The position numbers were made by a program, and so were the translations under genes. A DNA stretch of 14,993 bases from JBEKLJ01 sp050010255 (GTDB taxonomy: Bacteria; Acidobacteriota; Terriglobia; Bryobacterales; Bryobacteraceae): assembly GCA_050010255.1 (NCBI GenBank), contig JBEKLJ010000072.1, positions 1 to 14,993 on the forward strand. Direction: 5' to 3'. The notes under the pieces were generated by a model. That model was not told the origin of the DNA. It ran no database searches and saw only the letters and a list, made by a program, of their open reading frames with translations. Position 1 is the first letter of the stretch. Each line of letters starts with the position of its first letter. Positions 5,445 through 14,427 of the stretch are shown piece by piece.

Positions 5445-6434
5445 TTAAACCGTCACTTCGGACCTGCGGACGTTCTCGAGGTCCAGGCGGCCCAGGCCGC
5501 GCTGGGAGGCGAGTTCCAGATACCGCAGCGAGCGCGGTTCCAGGCCCCAGAAGAGCCGGGCCGCGTAAGCATCGAGCGCCACCGCGTCGGTGCCCGCCAC
5601 CACCGTCTTACTCAGCTCGACATCCTCTAGATTGCCGCCGCTCGGCCCGTTGCGCACCAGCACCCGCCAGGCGTCGAGCACGGTGAGGGTGGGCCGCACG
5701 AATTGCGCCAGGTCGGCCAGCGACTCGTGAATGCGCTGGTGCAGCCGCTGCCGCTCGCCGCCCAGAATGCCGAACCAGTTCTTGAGGCCGAGCGTGACGC
5801 CGGTTAGGTCGTGGTGCTTGGCCGCGGGCAGGTTGATCACCTTGTCGGCTTCCAGCAGCGGCCGGAACACCGGCCAGGCGCGCAGCACCTCGCCCCCGAG
5901 ATCCACTATGCGGAAGCGGCTCTCCTCCGGCAGCAGCAGCTCGGCGCCGGCGGCGCGCGCGGCGGCGGCGATTCCGCTCCGCTCGGCGACGCGCCGGGGC
6001 TCGTTGATGCCGGCGTCGGCGACGATCACCCTGCGTGCGCCCGCATCCCAGGCCAGCCGCGCGACCTCGAGGACCGCCGCGGGGCTGGTGTTCGCCGCCT
6101 GCTCGGGGGTGCGGTCCCAGGCCATGTTGGGCTTGATGACAACAATGTCGCCGCGGCCCACGAAGCGGCGCATGCCGCCCAGCTCCTCGATCGCGCGCCG
6201 CACGGCCGCGCCAGCTTCCTGGCCCCGCACGACGGCCAACTGAGGGAACTTCGGATCGGGGGCGGCCGCGTGGCTGCGCTCGAAGCCCGGCGCAGGCGGT
6301 TCCTCGGGTTGCTGGCCGCGCCGGCTCAGCCACCACCCCGCGCCGCCGGCAAGGCCCGCCAGGGCTCCGGCGCGCAGAAGGTCGGCGACGAACTCCCGGC
6401 GCCCCCGCCGCTGTTCGGGTGATGATTGCGCCAT
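5445..6434 (-). CDS. DUF362 domain protein with Tat-like signal
   Basis: The 329-aa protein starts with a twin-arginine-like signal (GRREFVADLLRAGALAGLAG, then WWLSRR), which points to export or membrane anchoring outside the cytoplasm. From about residue 65 the DUF362 domain follows: VVIKPNMAWDRTPEQAANTS, DAGARRVIVADAG, KVINLPAAKHHDLTGVTLGL, KNWFGILGG and TDAVALDAYAARLFWG near the end. DUF362 proteins are widespread and often occur with Fe-S proteins, but their reaction is not established. No Fe-S cysteine motif is visible here. The gene is transcribed divergently from the spermidine-synthase-like gene with 17 bp between starts, suggesting a shared promoter region and perhaps a shared process. 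TAAACT lies 7 nt before the ATG. Confidence 0.85.
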   Translation of the reverse strand: MAQSSPEQRRGRREFVADLLRAGALAGLAGGAGWWLSRRGQQPEEPPAPGFERSHAAAPDPKFPQLAVVRGQEAGAAVRRAIEELGGMRRFVGRGDIVVIKPNMAWDRTPEQAANTSPAAVLEVARLAWDAGARRVIVADAGINEPRRVAERSGIAAAARAAGAELLLPEESRFRIVDLGGEVLRAWPVFRPLLEADKVINLPAAKHHDLTGVTLGLKNWFGILGGERQRLHQRIHESLADLAQFVRPTLTVLDAWRVLVRNGPSGGNLEDVELSKTVVAGTDAVALDAYAARLFWGLEPRSLRYLELASQRGLGRLDLENVRRSEVTV

Positions 6435-6439
6435 CGTGC

Positions 6440-6447
6440 TAAGTTTA
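6440..6447. promoter_or_regulatory. Overlapping divergent -10 elements
   Basis: In the 17-bp gap between divergent start codons, TAAGTTTA supplies TAAGTT on the plus strand, ending 6 nt before GTG 6452, and TAAACT on the minus strand, ending 7 nt before ATG 6434. Both fit TAnnnT and imply leaderless or near-leaderless transcripts that compete for one site. Confidence 0.4.
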
Positions 6448-6451
6448 TCCC

Positions 6452-8713
6452 GTGCGCGGGATGCAGGCGGAACCGCGGCGTGATGCCGGGCTGGCGGCGA
6501 TTCTGGCCCTCATGGGGTTCAGCGCCACGATCGGGCAGATCGTGTTGCTGCGCGAGCTGATCGTCGTCTTCTCCGGCAACGAGATCTCGCTCGGTGCGAT
6601 GCTGGCCTGCTGGCTGTTCTGGACGGCTGCGGGCAGCGCGGTGGCCGGCCGCTTCGTGGCGCGCCGCGCCGATCCGCGGCGCGCGATGGCGGCGCTGCTG
6701 GCCCTGCTGGCCGCGATGTTTCCGGCCGCCATCTACGCCGTGCGCGCCAGCCGGGTGGTGTTCCAGCCCGTCCCCGGGGAGCTGCTCGGGCCGGGCGCCA
6801 TGCTGGTGACCGCCGCAGCGACACTCAGCGGATTCTGCCTGTGCTCCGGGTGCGCGTTCGCCGCCGCCAGCCGCCTCTATGCCCGGGAGCGGGCGGCGTC
6901 CACGGCCCAGGCCAGTGGAGCGGTCTACCTGCTGGAGGCCGCCGGCGCGGCGCTGGGCGGCCTGCTGGCGAGCCTGGTGCTGATCCGTTTCCTGGGCGCG
7001 TTCGACATAGCCATCCTCGCCGGCCTGGCGAACCTCGGCGCCGCGCTGCGGCTGGCGGCGCCGCCCCGGCGCCGGCTGGTGGGGGCCGCCATCCTCGCCA
7101 CCCTGGCCCTGCCGGCGTTCGCCTGGTTGGGACCGCGCCTGGAGCAATCTTCGCTGGCCCTGCTCTGGCGCGGCTTCCGCCTCGTGGGCGTGCGGAACTC
7201 CGTATACGGCAACCTCGCGGTGATCGCCAACGAAGGCAGCCGCAGCATTTACGAAAACGGGCTCGTCCTCCAGACCGTTCCCGATCCGGCGGCGGCCGAG
7301 GAGGCGGTCCACTACGCGCTGCTCCAGCATCCGGCGCCGCGACGCCTGCTGCTCATCGGCGGCGGCATCAACGGCAGCCTCGCCCAGGCGCTCCAGCATG
7401 CCACGCTGGAGCGCGTCGATTACGTCGAGGCCGATCCCGCCGTGATCGGCCTGGCGCGGGCGTACTTCAGCGAGGCCTGGGCGCCGGTGGCGGCCGACGC
7501 CCGCATCCGCGTTCACACCGTCGATGGGCGGCTGTTCCTCAAGCAGACCCGGGAGAGCTTCGACGTCATCATCGTGAACCTTCCCGACCCGCAGACGGCG
7601 CAGTTGAACCGCTTCTACACCCTGGAGTTCTTTCGCGAGGCGGCGCGGCGGCTCTCGCCCGGCGGAGTGCTGTCGTTTCAGCTCCGGGCCTCCGAGAACT
7701 ACATCAGCCCGGAGCTGGCGGCCTTGCTGCGCTCCGTCAACAAAACCCTGCGCCAGGTGTTCCCGGAGGTCGGCACGATGCCGGGCCAGACCGTGCACTT
7801 TTTCGCCGCGATGCGGGCGGGCGTGCTGACGCACGGCCCGGGCGAGCTGCTGGAGCGCCTGCGCGCGCGCCGGCTGGCGACCGAGTACGTCCGTGAGTAC
7901 TTCATCCCGTTCCGGATGATGCCGGATCGCGTCGCCGACCTGGAGGCGCAGATCCGGCCCGAGGCGCGGACGCCCGTGAACCGCGACTTTGCCCCGGTGG
8001 CCTACTACTTTGGCACCACACTGTGGTCGGCGCAGTTCAGCCACGCATACCGCCAGTGGTTCGATCTGGCCGCCGGGATGGGCTTCGGGCGTCTTTTGCT
8101 CTGGTTCGCCGCCGTGCCGGCGGTTCTCGCACTGGCCCTGGGCAGAAGCCGCCGCGGCTGCGCGGCGCTGGCGGCGGGCGCGACCGGGTTCACCATGCTG
8201 GGTCTGGAGATCCTGCTGCTGCTGGCCTTCCAGGCCATATATGGATACGTCTACCATCAGCTCGCCATGCTGACGGCCGCCTTCATGGCCGGGCTGGCGC
8301 TGGGGAGCTGGCGCGCCGCCCGCGCGCGGTGCTCCTGGCCGGGGCTGGGCGGGCTGCAAGTCGCGGTCGCCGCCGCGCCGCTGCTGCTGCTGGCGGCCCT
8401 CCAGCCCCTGGCGCAGGCCTCCTGGGGCGCTATGCCGCTGGTGGCCAGCAATCTTCTGTTTCCGGTTCTGGCCCTGGGTTCGGGCGCGCTCGGCGGGGCG
8501 CAGTTCATCGCCGCCACCCGGCTGTTCTTCGCGGAGTCCAAGGCCGGCCCGGGCGCGCTGTATGGCGCGGACTTGTTCGGCGCCTGCCTGGGAGCGCTCC
8601 TGCTAAGCGCCTACGTGGTGCCGGTGTTCGGCTTTTGGAGGACGGCGCTGCTCATGGCCGCGGCGAATGCCGCGCCCGCGGCGGCCATTTTCGCCCGGTT
8701 TGCCCGCAGGTAG
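6452..8713 (+). CDS. Membrane protein with spermidine-synthase-like core
   Basis: The 753-aa protein has three parts: hydrophobic N-terminal segments (residues about 10-230, MFS-like), a Rossmann-type aminopropyltransferase/methyltransferase-like core (about 290-470), and further membrane segments (about 545-750). In the core, LLLIGGGINGSLAQAL is the nucleotide-binding loop, VDYVEADP ends the second strand, HTVDGRLFL follows, and IIVNLPDPQTAQLNRFYTLE marks the active-site strand. In true spermidine synthases this last motif begins with a catalytic Asp (E. coli SpeE IISDCTDP); here the residue is Asn. The chemistry is therefore unlikely to be ordinary spermidine synthesis. Large fused proteins of this type are common in Acidobacteriota and Deltaproteobacteria, with no settled function. 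GTG 6452 is used; ATG 6461 is an alternative. Confidence 0.8.
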   Translation: MRGMQAEPRRDAGLAAILALMGFSATIGQIVLLRELIVVFSGNEISLGAMLACWLFWTAAGSAVAGRFVARRADPRRAMAALLALLAAMFPAAIYAVRASRVVFQPVPGELLGPGAMLVTAAATLSGFCLCSGCAFAAASRLYARERAASTAQASGAVYLLEAAGAALGGLLASLVLIRFLGAFDIAILAGLANLGAALRLAAPPRRRLVGAAILATLALPAFAWLGPRLEQSSLALLWRGFRLVGVRNSVYGNLAVIANEGSRSIYENGLVLQTVPDPAAAEEAVHYALLQHPAPRRLLLIGGGINGSLAQALQHATLERVDYVEADPAVIGLARAYFSEAWAPVAADARIRVHTVDGRLFLKQTRESFDVIIVNLPDPQTAQLNRFYTLEFFREAARRLSPGGVLSFQLRASENYISPELAALLRSVNKTLRQVFPEVGTMPGQTVHFFAAMRAGVLTHGPGELLERLRARRLATEYVREYFIPFRMMPDRVADLEAQIRPEARTPVNRDFAPVAYYFGTTLWSAQFSHAYRQWFDLAAGMGFGRLLLWFAAVPAVLALALGRSRRGCAALAAGATGFTMLGLEILLLLAFQAIYGYVYHQLAMLTAAFMAGLALGSWRAARARCSWPGLGGLQVAVAAAPLLLLAALQPLAQASWGAMPLVASNLLFPVLALGSGALGGAQFIAATRLFFAESKAGPGALYGADLFGACLGALLLSAYVVPVFGFWRTALLMAAANAAPAAAIFARFARR

Positions 8714-8716
8714 GCT

Positions 8717-8751
8717 CCCCGGCGTGCGCCGGGGCCGGCCGCCTCCGGCGG
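8717..8751 (+). terminator. Two GC-rich hairpins after the membrane protein gene
   Basis: CCCCGGC-GTGC-GCCGGGG (8717-8734) and CCGCC-TCC-GGCGG (8739-8751) lie just downstream of the stop codon. There is no T-run, so termination is possible but not certain. Confidence 0.4.
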
Positions 8752-8866
8752 GGGTCCGTGCGCCCGTTCCACCCCGGCCCCGGCCAAAATGGCATTGACT
8801 CTTTCATTCGATGCTGCCAGCTTGTATAAAGGAATCTGGTGATTGTCATTGTCTGGAGGGACAAGT

Positions 8867-9073
8867 ATGGTCACTTGCCCGGTCTGTGATACCGCTATCG
8901 ACGTGGACGAAGATGAGCTGGATGAAGGCGATGTGCTGACTTGCGACGGCTGCGGCGCCGATCTGCGCGTGGACGGCACCGATCCGCTGGAGTTGGAGTC
9001 GCTCGATGAAGAGGATGAGGAAGACGAGGATCCGGACCACGACGAGGATGAGGAGGAAGAAGACTGGAAGTAG
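8867..9073 (+). CDS. LysW-like zinc-ribbon protein with acidic tail
   Basis: The 68-aa protein begins MVTCPVCDTAIDVD and has a second knuckle (LTCDGCGADLRV), so Cys 4, 7, 26 and 29 can bind one zinc. After TDPLELESL it becomes almost pure Asp/Glu and ends EEEEDWK. This parallels LysW, the amino-group carrier protein of the alpha-aminoadipate lysine/arginine pathway, whose sequence has the same ribbon, a DPL.LE segment and a conserved EDWGE end; the terminal Glu carries the substrate. Here the ending is EDWK, so the carrier Glu is missing, and no lysX, lysZ or lysY homologue is nearby. I chose ATG 8867 because GGAGGG lies 6 nt upstream; a TTG at 8843 has no such site. The tail codons overlap the next gene. 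Confidence 0.75.
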   Translation: MVTCPVCDTAIDVDEDELDEGDVLTCDGCGADLRVDGTDPLELESLDEEDEEDEDPDHDEDEEEEDWK

Positions 9074-9461
9074 GCTCCTCTCCGCCCGCGGCCTCGGCCT
9101 GCTGGCGGCAATCCTCCTGTGGCTGGCCCCCGCGGCGCTACCCGCCCGGCCGGGCAAGGGCAAGAAGCTGGAGGCGTCCTACGCACTGGTAGCCGGCACG
9201 GTCTTTCGGGAGACCGGCATGAGCCTGCGCGGAGCCGAGGTCCAGATTGAGGCCACCGGCTCGAGCTCAACCGGCAAGTTTAAGAAACAAAAGGCACTGA
9301 GCGACGCCCGCGGGGAATTCGCGTTCCCCGTCCCCCCCATTGAAGCGACCTACAGAATCTCCGTCAAGGCCCCCGGCTACGAGCCGCAACAGAAGGACGT
9401 CAGCGTGGGCGGCTACGAGCGCCTGGATGTATTCTTCCGGCTGGAGCCCGCGTCCAAGTAG
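9006..9461 (+). CDS. Secreted carboxypeptidase-regulatory-like domain protein
   Basis: The protein (151 aa from 9006) has a basic N-terminus, a hydrophobic signal segment (GLGLLAAILLWLAPAALPA, cleavage plausible after ALPA) and then one transthyretin-like beta-sandwich domain: ALVAGTVFRETGMSLRGAEV, SDARGEFAFPVPP, YRISVKAPGYEPQQKDVSVG. Such domains are common in exported Acidobacteriota proteins and probably act in binding or structure rather than catalysis. The first 22 codons overlap the acidic tail of the upstream gene in another frame. ATG 9006 has GGAG at 8995-8998 with 7-nt spacing; ATG 9048 gives a more normal signal peptide but a poor site. The next gene, 18 bp downstream, encodes a similar protein, so the three likely form an operon. 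Confidence 0.75.
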   Translation: MKRMRKTRIRTTTRMRRKKTGSRLLSARGLGLLAAILLWLAPAALPARPGKGKKLEASYALVAGTVFRETGMSLRGAEVQIEATGSSSTGKFKKQKALSDARGEFAFPVPPIEATYRISVKAPGYEPQQKDVSVGGYERLDVFFRLEPASK

Positions 9462-9479
9462 AATGAGGAGCAGGGGAAA

Positions 9480-9845
9480 ATGAAAAAACCACTCCCGTTC
9501 CTGGGGTTGCTTGCCCTCTGGATGGCGCTGGCGCCGCCCGTGTCTGCGCAGCGTGACAGACAGAAGGAGGATCAGACCGTCCGCTCGGTCCAGGGCGTCG
9601 TCATGGACGCCTCGGGCAACGTCGTGTCCGGCGCGGTGGTGCACCTGAAGAACACCAAGACGCTCCAGATTCGCTCGTTCATCACGAAAGAGGACGGGAG
9701 CTATGCTTTCCACGGCCTGAGCGTGGACGTGGACTACGAGCTCAGGGCCGAATCCCAGAATTCCGCCAGCGACGTGAGAACACTCAGCGTCTTCGACTCA
9801 CGCCGGAAGGCGGTCATCAACCTGAAGCTGACAAACAAGAAGTAG
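9480..9845 (+). CDS. Small secreted carboxypeptidase-regulatory-like protein
   Basis: The 121-aa protein starts with a clear signal peptide (MKKPLPFLGLLALWMALAPP, then VSAQ, cleavage likely after VSA) and has one transthyretin-like domain: VRSVQGVVMDASGNVVSGAV, VHLKNTKTLQIRSFITKEDG, SYAFHGLSVDVDYELRAESQ. It ends with a short basic tail (LKLTNKK). No catalytic motif is visible; a binding, envelope or assembly role is possible. AGGAG (9466-9470) and AGGGGA (9472-9477) precede the ATG. It lies directly downstream of a related secreted protein in the same orientation, so tandem duplication and divergence is plausible. Confidence 0.8.
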   Translation: MKKPLPFLGLLALWMALAPPVSAQRDRQKEDQTVRSVQGVVMDASGNVVSGAVVHLKNTKTLQIRSFITKEDGSYAFHGLSVDVDYELRAESQNSASDVRTLSVFDSRRKAVINLKLTNKK

Positions 9846-9868
9846 CCGGGCGGCTCGGGCGCGCTGCT

Positions 9869-10630
9869 TTGACTCTCCTCGAACACCATCTCGATCGGCT
9901 GCGGGGCCGGACGGCCTGGATCACCGGCGGCAAGCGCATCGGCCGGGCGGTCGCACGGACGCTCGGCGAGCAGGGCGTGAATCTGGTGTTGAGCTACCGC
10001 CGCGCCGAGCGGGAGGCCGCGGAGACGGCCGACGCGGCGCGGGCGCTGGGTGTGAAGGCCGTAACCGTCCAGGCCGACGTCGCCGTGCGCGCCAGCTTCG
10101 CCGCCGCGGTCGAGAAGGTCCGGCCCGAGTTCCCGGCGATCGACATCCTGGTCAGTATGGCCTCCGTCTATCGCCCGGTTGCCATCGACCAGGTCAGCGA
10201 GCAGGACTGGGCCGATAACTTCGGCGCGCACGTCCTCGGCGCTTTCTGGCCCGCCCAGCTCATCGTCCCCTGGATGCCGCGCGGCGGGCACATCATCCAC
10301 GTCGCCGACGTGACCTCGATCGGCCGGCCACAGCGCGGCAACCTGCCCTACGTGGTCACGAAGGCAGCCGTGGCCGCGATGACCCGGCAGATGGCGCTCG
10401 AGTACGGGGATCGCGGCATCTTCGTCAACGCGCTGGCGCCTGGGCCCGTGCTCCCGCCGGAAGACTTCCCGCGCGAGGCCTGGCAGCGCATCCGCGAGCG
10501 CTCGCCCGTGAAGTACCCGGTCACCGACTCCGAGGCCGTCGATCAGTTCGCCCTGCTGGTGCTGTTTCTTTCGCTCACCACCATGTCGAGCGGTCACATC
10601 TACCCGCTCGACCAGGGGCAGAACCTCTAG
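9869..10630 (+). CDS. Short-chain dehydrogenase/reductase (SDR)
   Basis: The 253-aa protein is a classical SDR: coenzyme loop TGGKRIG at residues 19-25, a basic YRRAER after the second strand that favours NADPH, ADV in the third strand, catalytic Ser in VADVTSIG, the YxxxK pair in PYVVTK, and ALAPGPVLPP after the sixth strand. The TGGKRIG variant (arginine before the final Ile-Gly) is typical of the pteridine-reductase/FabG-like subgroup, so a pteridine or 3-oxoacyl substrate is possible but not proven. The C-terminus (GHIYPLDQGQNL) fits the family's usual G.....DGG end. The start is TTG at 9869 without a clear Shine-Dalgarno; no in-frame ATG precedes the coenzyme loop. It lies 23 bp after the secreted-protein gene. 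Confidence 0.85.
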   Translation: MTLLEHHLDRLRGRTAWITGGKRIGRAVARTLGEQGVNLVLSYRRAEREAAETADAARALGVKAVTVQADVAVRASFAAAVEKVRPEFPAIDILVSMASVYRPVAIDQVSEQDWADNFGAHVLGAFWPAQLIVPWMPRGGHIIHVADVTSIGRPQRGNLPYVVTKAAVAAMTRQMALEYGDRGIFVNALAPGPVLPPEDFPREAWQRIRERSPVKYPVTDSEAVDQFALLVLFLSLTTMSSGHIYPLDQGQNL

Positions 10631-10693
10631 CCCGGATGTCTCACCAGCAATCTGCTGCGGCGCGCGATAGCAGCCCGTGGCACGGGTGGGCGG

Positions 10694-10798
10694 TCACAAA
10701 AACCGGGGACAGACAGCCACTTTTCGCCTGTGCAGCTCCCTCACCTTCGATGACCTTGGAAAGCGAAAAGTGGTGGTCTGGCCCCGGTTTTTGTGTGA
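10694..10798. repeat. 105-bp imperfect palindrome
   Basis: The left arm (10694-10727) contains CACAAAAACCGGGGACAGAC and CCACTTTTCGC. The right arm (10763-10798) is its near-perfect complement, with a 2-bp insertion and a few mismatches. A 35-nt loop separates them. The ACCGGGGACAGAC core is a type I associate with REP/MITE-like elements mobilised by Y1 (RAYT) transposases. It fills most of the gap between the SDR gene and glgC and could also fold in RNA as a two-way terminator. No gene is seen in 10631-10863. Confidence 0.7.
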
Positions 10799-10863
10799 TC
10801 GTGGTGAAACATCCGGGCTGGGCCGGATGATACACTCCAAGAGAAGGCCTCGATTCACACTCC

Positions 10864-12120
10864 ATGGAAAATGTGCTGGCCATCCTGCTGGCGGGAGGCG
10901 CCGGCGAACGGCTCTTGCCGCTCACCTGGAACACCGCCAAGCCGGCGGTGCCGTTCGGCGGGATCTACCGGATCATCGATTTCACGCTCTCCAACTGCAT
11001 CAACTCCGACGTCCGGCGCATTCTTGTGCTCACGCAGTACAAGGCGCTGGAACTGAGCCGGCACATCCGCGACGGCTGGACGATCCTCTCCCCGGAGCTA
11101 GGCGAATACATCGAGGTGATTCCTCCGATGAAGCGCGTCCACGAGGACTGGTACCTCGGCACGGCGGACGCGGTCTTCCAAAACATCCAAAGCATCACAG
11201 CCGAGAACCCCGAGCACTGCCTCCTCGTCGCAGGCGACCACATCTACAAGATGAACTACCGCGAGATGATCGCCTGCCACCGGCAGCACGAGGCCGACAT
11301 CACGATCGCGACGATTCAGGTCGCGCCGGAGGAGGCGGGCCGGTTCGGCGTGGTCGAGATCGACCCGGACCACCGCATCACCGGCTTCGAGGAGAAGCCG
11401 CAGCACGGACACCCGGTCCGCTCGGTGTTCAACCCGGCCATGGTGAGCGCCTCGATGGGCGTGTACCTGTTCAACACGCGAACGATGATCGAGGCGCTGA
11501 GGGAGGATGCCGAGGACCCGGGATCGACGCACGACTTCGCCCAGGATGTACTCCCGAAGTGGATCCGCAAGGCGCGGGTGGTGGCCTACGACTTCATCGA
11601 CCTCAACGACAAGACGGTGAAGTACTGGCGGGACGTGGGTACGCTGGAGGCCTACTACGAGGCCAACATGGACCTGGTGGCGATTGTGCCCGAGCTCAAT
11701 CTGTATGACAAGCGCTGGCCCATTCGCACCAACCTGCTCCAGCAGCCTCCGGCGAAGTTCGTCTTCGCCCAGGACGGGCGGCGCATGGGGGTGGCGATCG
11801 ACTCGATCGTCTCCGGCGGCTGCATCATCTCCGGGGGCCGGGTAGTGCGCAGTGTGCTTTCGCCCGGGGTGCGCATCAACAGCTACTGCGAGGTGGAGGA
11901 CTCGATTCTGATGCACGACGCGGAGGTCGGCCGGCACAGCCGCATCCGGCGCGTCATCGCCGCCCCGAACGTCAGGATCCCCGAAGGGAGCACCATCGGC
12001 CACCGTCTCGATGAAGACCGCAAGAAGGGCTATACGGTGACGGACTCGGGCATCGTCGTCATCGGCGAGAACCACGTGAGTCAGGCCGGGCAGGAGCCCG
12101 ACTCGCTCAGGGCGGGTTGA
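10864..12120 (+). CDS. glgC: Glucose-1-phosphate adenylyltransferase
   Basis: The 418-aa enzyme forms ADP-glucose and pyrophosphate from ATP and glucose-1-phosphate, the committed step of bacterial glycogen synthesis in the cytoplasm. Visible signatures are LLAGGAGERLLPLT with AKPAVPFGGIYRIIDF (nucleotidyltransferase loop), LSNCINSDVRRILVLTQY, AGDHIYKMNY (catalytic Asp), GFEEKP, SMGVYLFNT and YWRDVGTLEAYYEANMDL. A C-terminal left-handed beta-helix follows (ISGGRVVRSVLSPGVRI, then VGRHSRIRRVIAAPNVRIPE). Length is normal. The usual R.RAKPA segment reads WNTAKPA, lacking an arginine often linked to activator binding, so allosteric control may differ. A TACACT -10-like element lies at 10831-10836; no strong Shine-Dalgarno is seen. 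eno follows 47 bp downstream. Confidence 0.95.
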   Translation: MENVLAILLAGGAGERLLPLTWNTAKPAVPFGGIYRIIDFTLSNCINSDVRRILVLTQYKALELSRHIRDGWTILSPELGEYIEVIPPMKRVHEDWYLGTADAVFQNIQSITAENPEHCLLVAGDHIYKMNYREMIACHRQHEADITIATIQVAPEEAGRFGVVEIDPDHRITGFEEKPQHGHPVRSVFNPAMVSASMGVYLFNTRTMIEALREDAEDPGSTHDFAQDVLPKWIRKARVVAYDFIDLNDKTVKYWRDVGTLEAYYEANMDLVAIVPELNLYDKRWPIRTNLLQQPPAKFVFAQDGRRMGVAIDSIVSGGCIISGGRVVRSVLSPGVRINSYCEVEDSILMHDAEVGRHSRIRRVIAAPNVRIPEGSTIGHRLDEDRKKGYTVTDSGIVVIGENHVSQAGQEPDSLRAG

Positions 12121-12167
12121 GTGGCGGCAATCCAGCAGTCAGAGTTCAATTACAGGAGCGCATTCTT

Positions 12168-13463
<1,296 letters not shown>

Positions 13464-13472
13464 CGCAAGTGG

Positions 13473-13575
13473 GGCGGCTCTCCAGAGCCGCCTTCGGGCC
13501 TCCAAGCCCGGCGCCGGCTGTTGGCAGAGCCGCGGAGTTGGTCTCGAGACCGGCTGGCGGACCTGGAGGTCCGCC
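13473..13575. repeat. Cluster of perfect hairpins between eno and gpmA
   Basis: Four inverted repeats lie in 103 bp: GGCGGCTC-TCCA-GAGCCGCC (13473-13492), CGGGC/GCCCG (13495-13510), the 12-bp palindrome GGTCTCGAGACC (13540-13551) and GGCGGACCT-GG-AGGTCCGCC (13556-13575), followed by CTACGA. The first could terminate or attenuate eno transcripts, although no T-run follows. The overall build is REP-like and resembles 4151-4191. Confidence 0.6.
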
Positions 13576-13594
13576 CTACGAATGGAGATCTCTT

Positions 13595-14344
13595 ATGTTC
13601 AAACTCGTTTTGGTTCGCCACGGCGAGAGCGATTGGAACAAGCAGAACCTGTACACCGGCTGGACCGACGTGGACCTGTCGGAGAAGGGCGTGGCCGAAG
13701 CGCTCGAAGGCGGGCGCACTCTCAAGCAGGAAGGCTACACCTTCGACGTGGCCTACACCTCGGTGCTCAAGCGCGCCATCCGCACGCTCTGGATCGTCAT
13801 GGACGAGATGGACCTGATGTGGATCCCGGTGTACCGCTCCTGGCGGCTCAACGAGCGTCATTACGGCGCGCTGCAAGGCCTGAACAAGGCCGAAACAGCC
13901 GAGAGGTTCGGCGAGGCGCAGGTGAAGATCTGGCGCCGGAGCTACGACATCCGGCCGCCGGCCCTGGAGAAGTCCGACCCACGCTGGCCGGGGCACGACC
14001 CGCGGTACAAAGACCTCTCGGAAGCGGAAGTGCCTCTCACCGAATGCCTGAAGGACACCGTCGCGCGGTTTCTGCCCTACTGGCACGAAACGATCGCGCC
14101 GGCGGTGAAGGCGGGCCAGCGCGTCGTCATCGCCGCGCACGGCAACAGCCTGCGGGCCCTGGTAAAGTACCTCGACAACATCTCGGACCAGGAGATCGTC
14201 GGGCTGAACATCCCCACCGGCATACCACTGGTCTACGAGCTCGGCGAGGACCTCAAGCCCATCCGGCACTACTACCTGGGCGACCAGGAGAAGATCCAGG
14301 CGGCCATGGAAGCCGTCGCCGCGCAGGGGAAGAAGAAGGGGTAG
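13595..14344 (+). CDS. gpmA: 2,3-bisphosphoglycerate-dependent phosphoglycerate mutase
   Basis: The 249-aa enzyme interconverts 3- and 2-phosphoglycerate through a phosphohistidine. Visible elements are LVLVRHGESDWNKQNLYTGW with catalytic H9, SVLKRAIRTLW, the acid-base Glu in RLNERHYGALQGLNKAE (about 86), WRRSYDIRPP, and the second histidine in AAHGNSLRALVKYLD (about 182). Length and motifs match the cofactor-dependent GpmA family rather than shorter phosphatases. ATG 13595 is chosen because GGAG lies 8 nt upstream and the protein begins MFKLVLVRHGES; an extension to 13469 would read through the hairpin cluster. It follows eno in the same direction, so two consecutive glycolytic steps are clustered. 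Confidence 0.95.
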   Translation: MFKLVLVRHGESDWNKQNLYTGWTDVDLSEKGVAEALEGGRTLKQEGYTFDVAYTSVLKRAIRTLWIVMDEMDLMWIPVYRSWRLNERHYGALQGLNKAETAERFGEAQVKIWRRSYDIRPPALEKSDPRWPGHDPRYKDLSEAEVPLTECLKDTVARFLPYWHETIAPAVKAGQRVVIAAHGNSLRALVKYLDNISDQEIVGLNIPTGIPLVYELGEDLKPIRHYYLGDQEKIQAAMEAVAAQGKKKG

Positions 14345-14427
14345 CTCGGTTCAGCGGCTGGCGGCACACTGAAGCTCCTCGCAGGTTGCGCTGCCAAAGA
14401 CGGCTGCCTGTCCAAGCGCCCGGCCGT

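Noticed and set aside
6326..8359. 677-codon minus-strand frame
   Set aside because: It is antisense to the membrane protein and runs into the DUF362 gene; its composition (Gln/Arg/His/Gly-rich, no domains) is typical of antisense frames in high-GC DNA.
8795..8830. TTGACT (8795) with TATAAA (8825) as a promoter for the LysW-like gene
   Set aside because: The 24-bp spacing is too long for a standard sigma70 promoter; TATAAA may still be a -10 with a weak -35.
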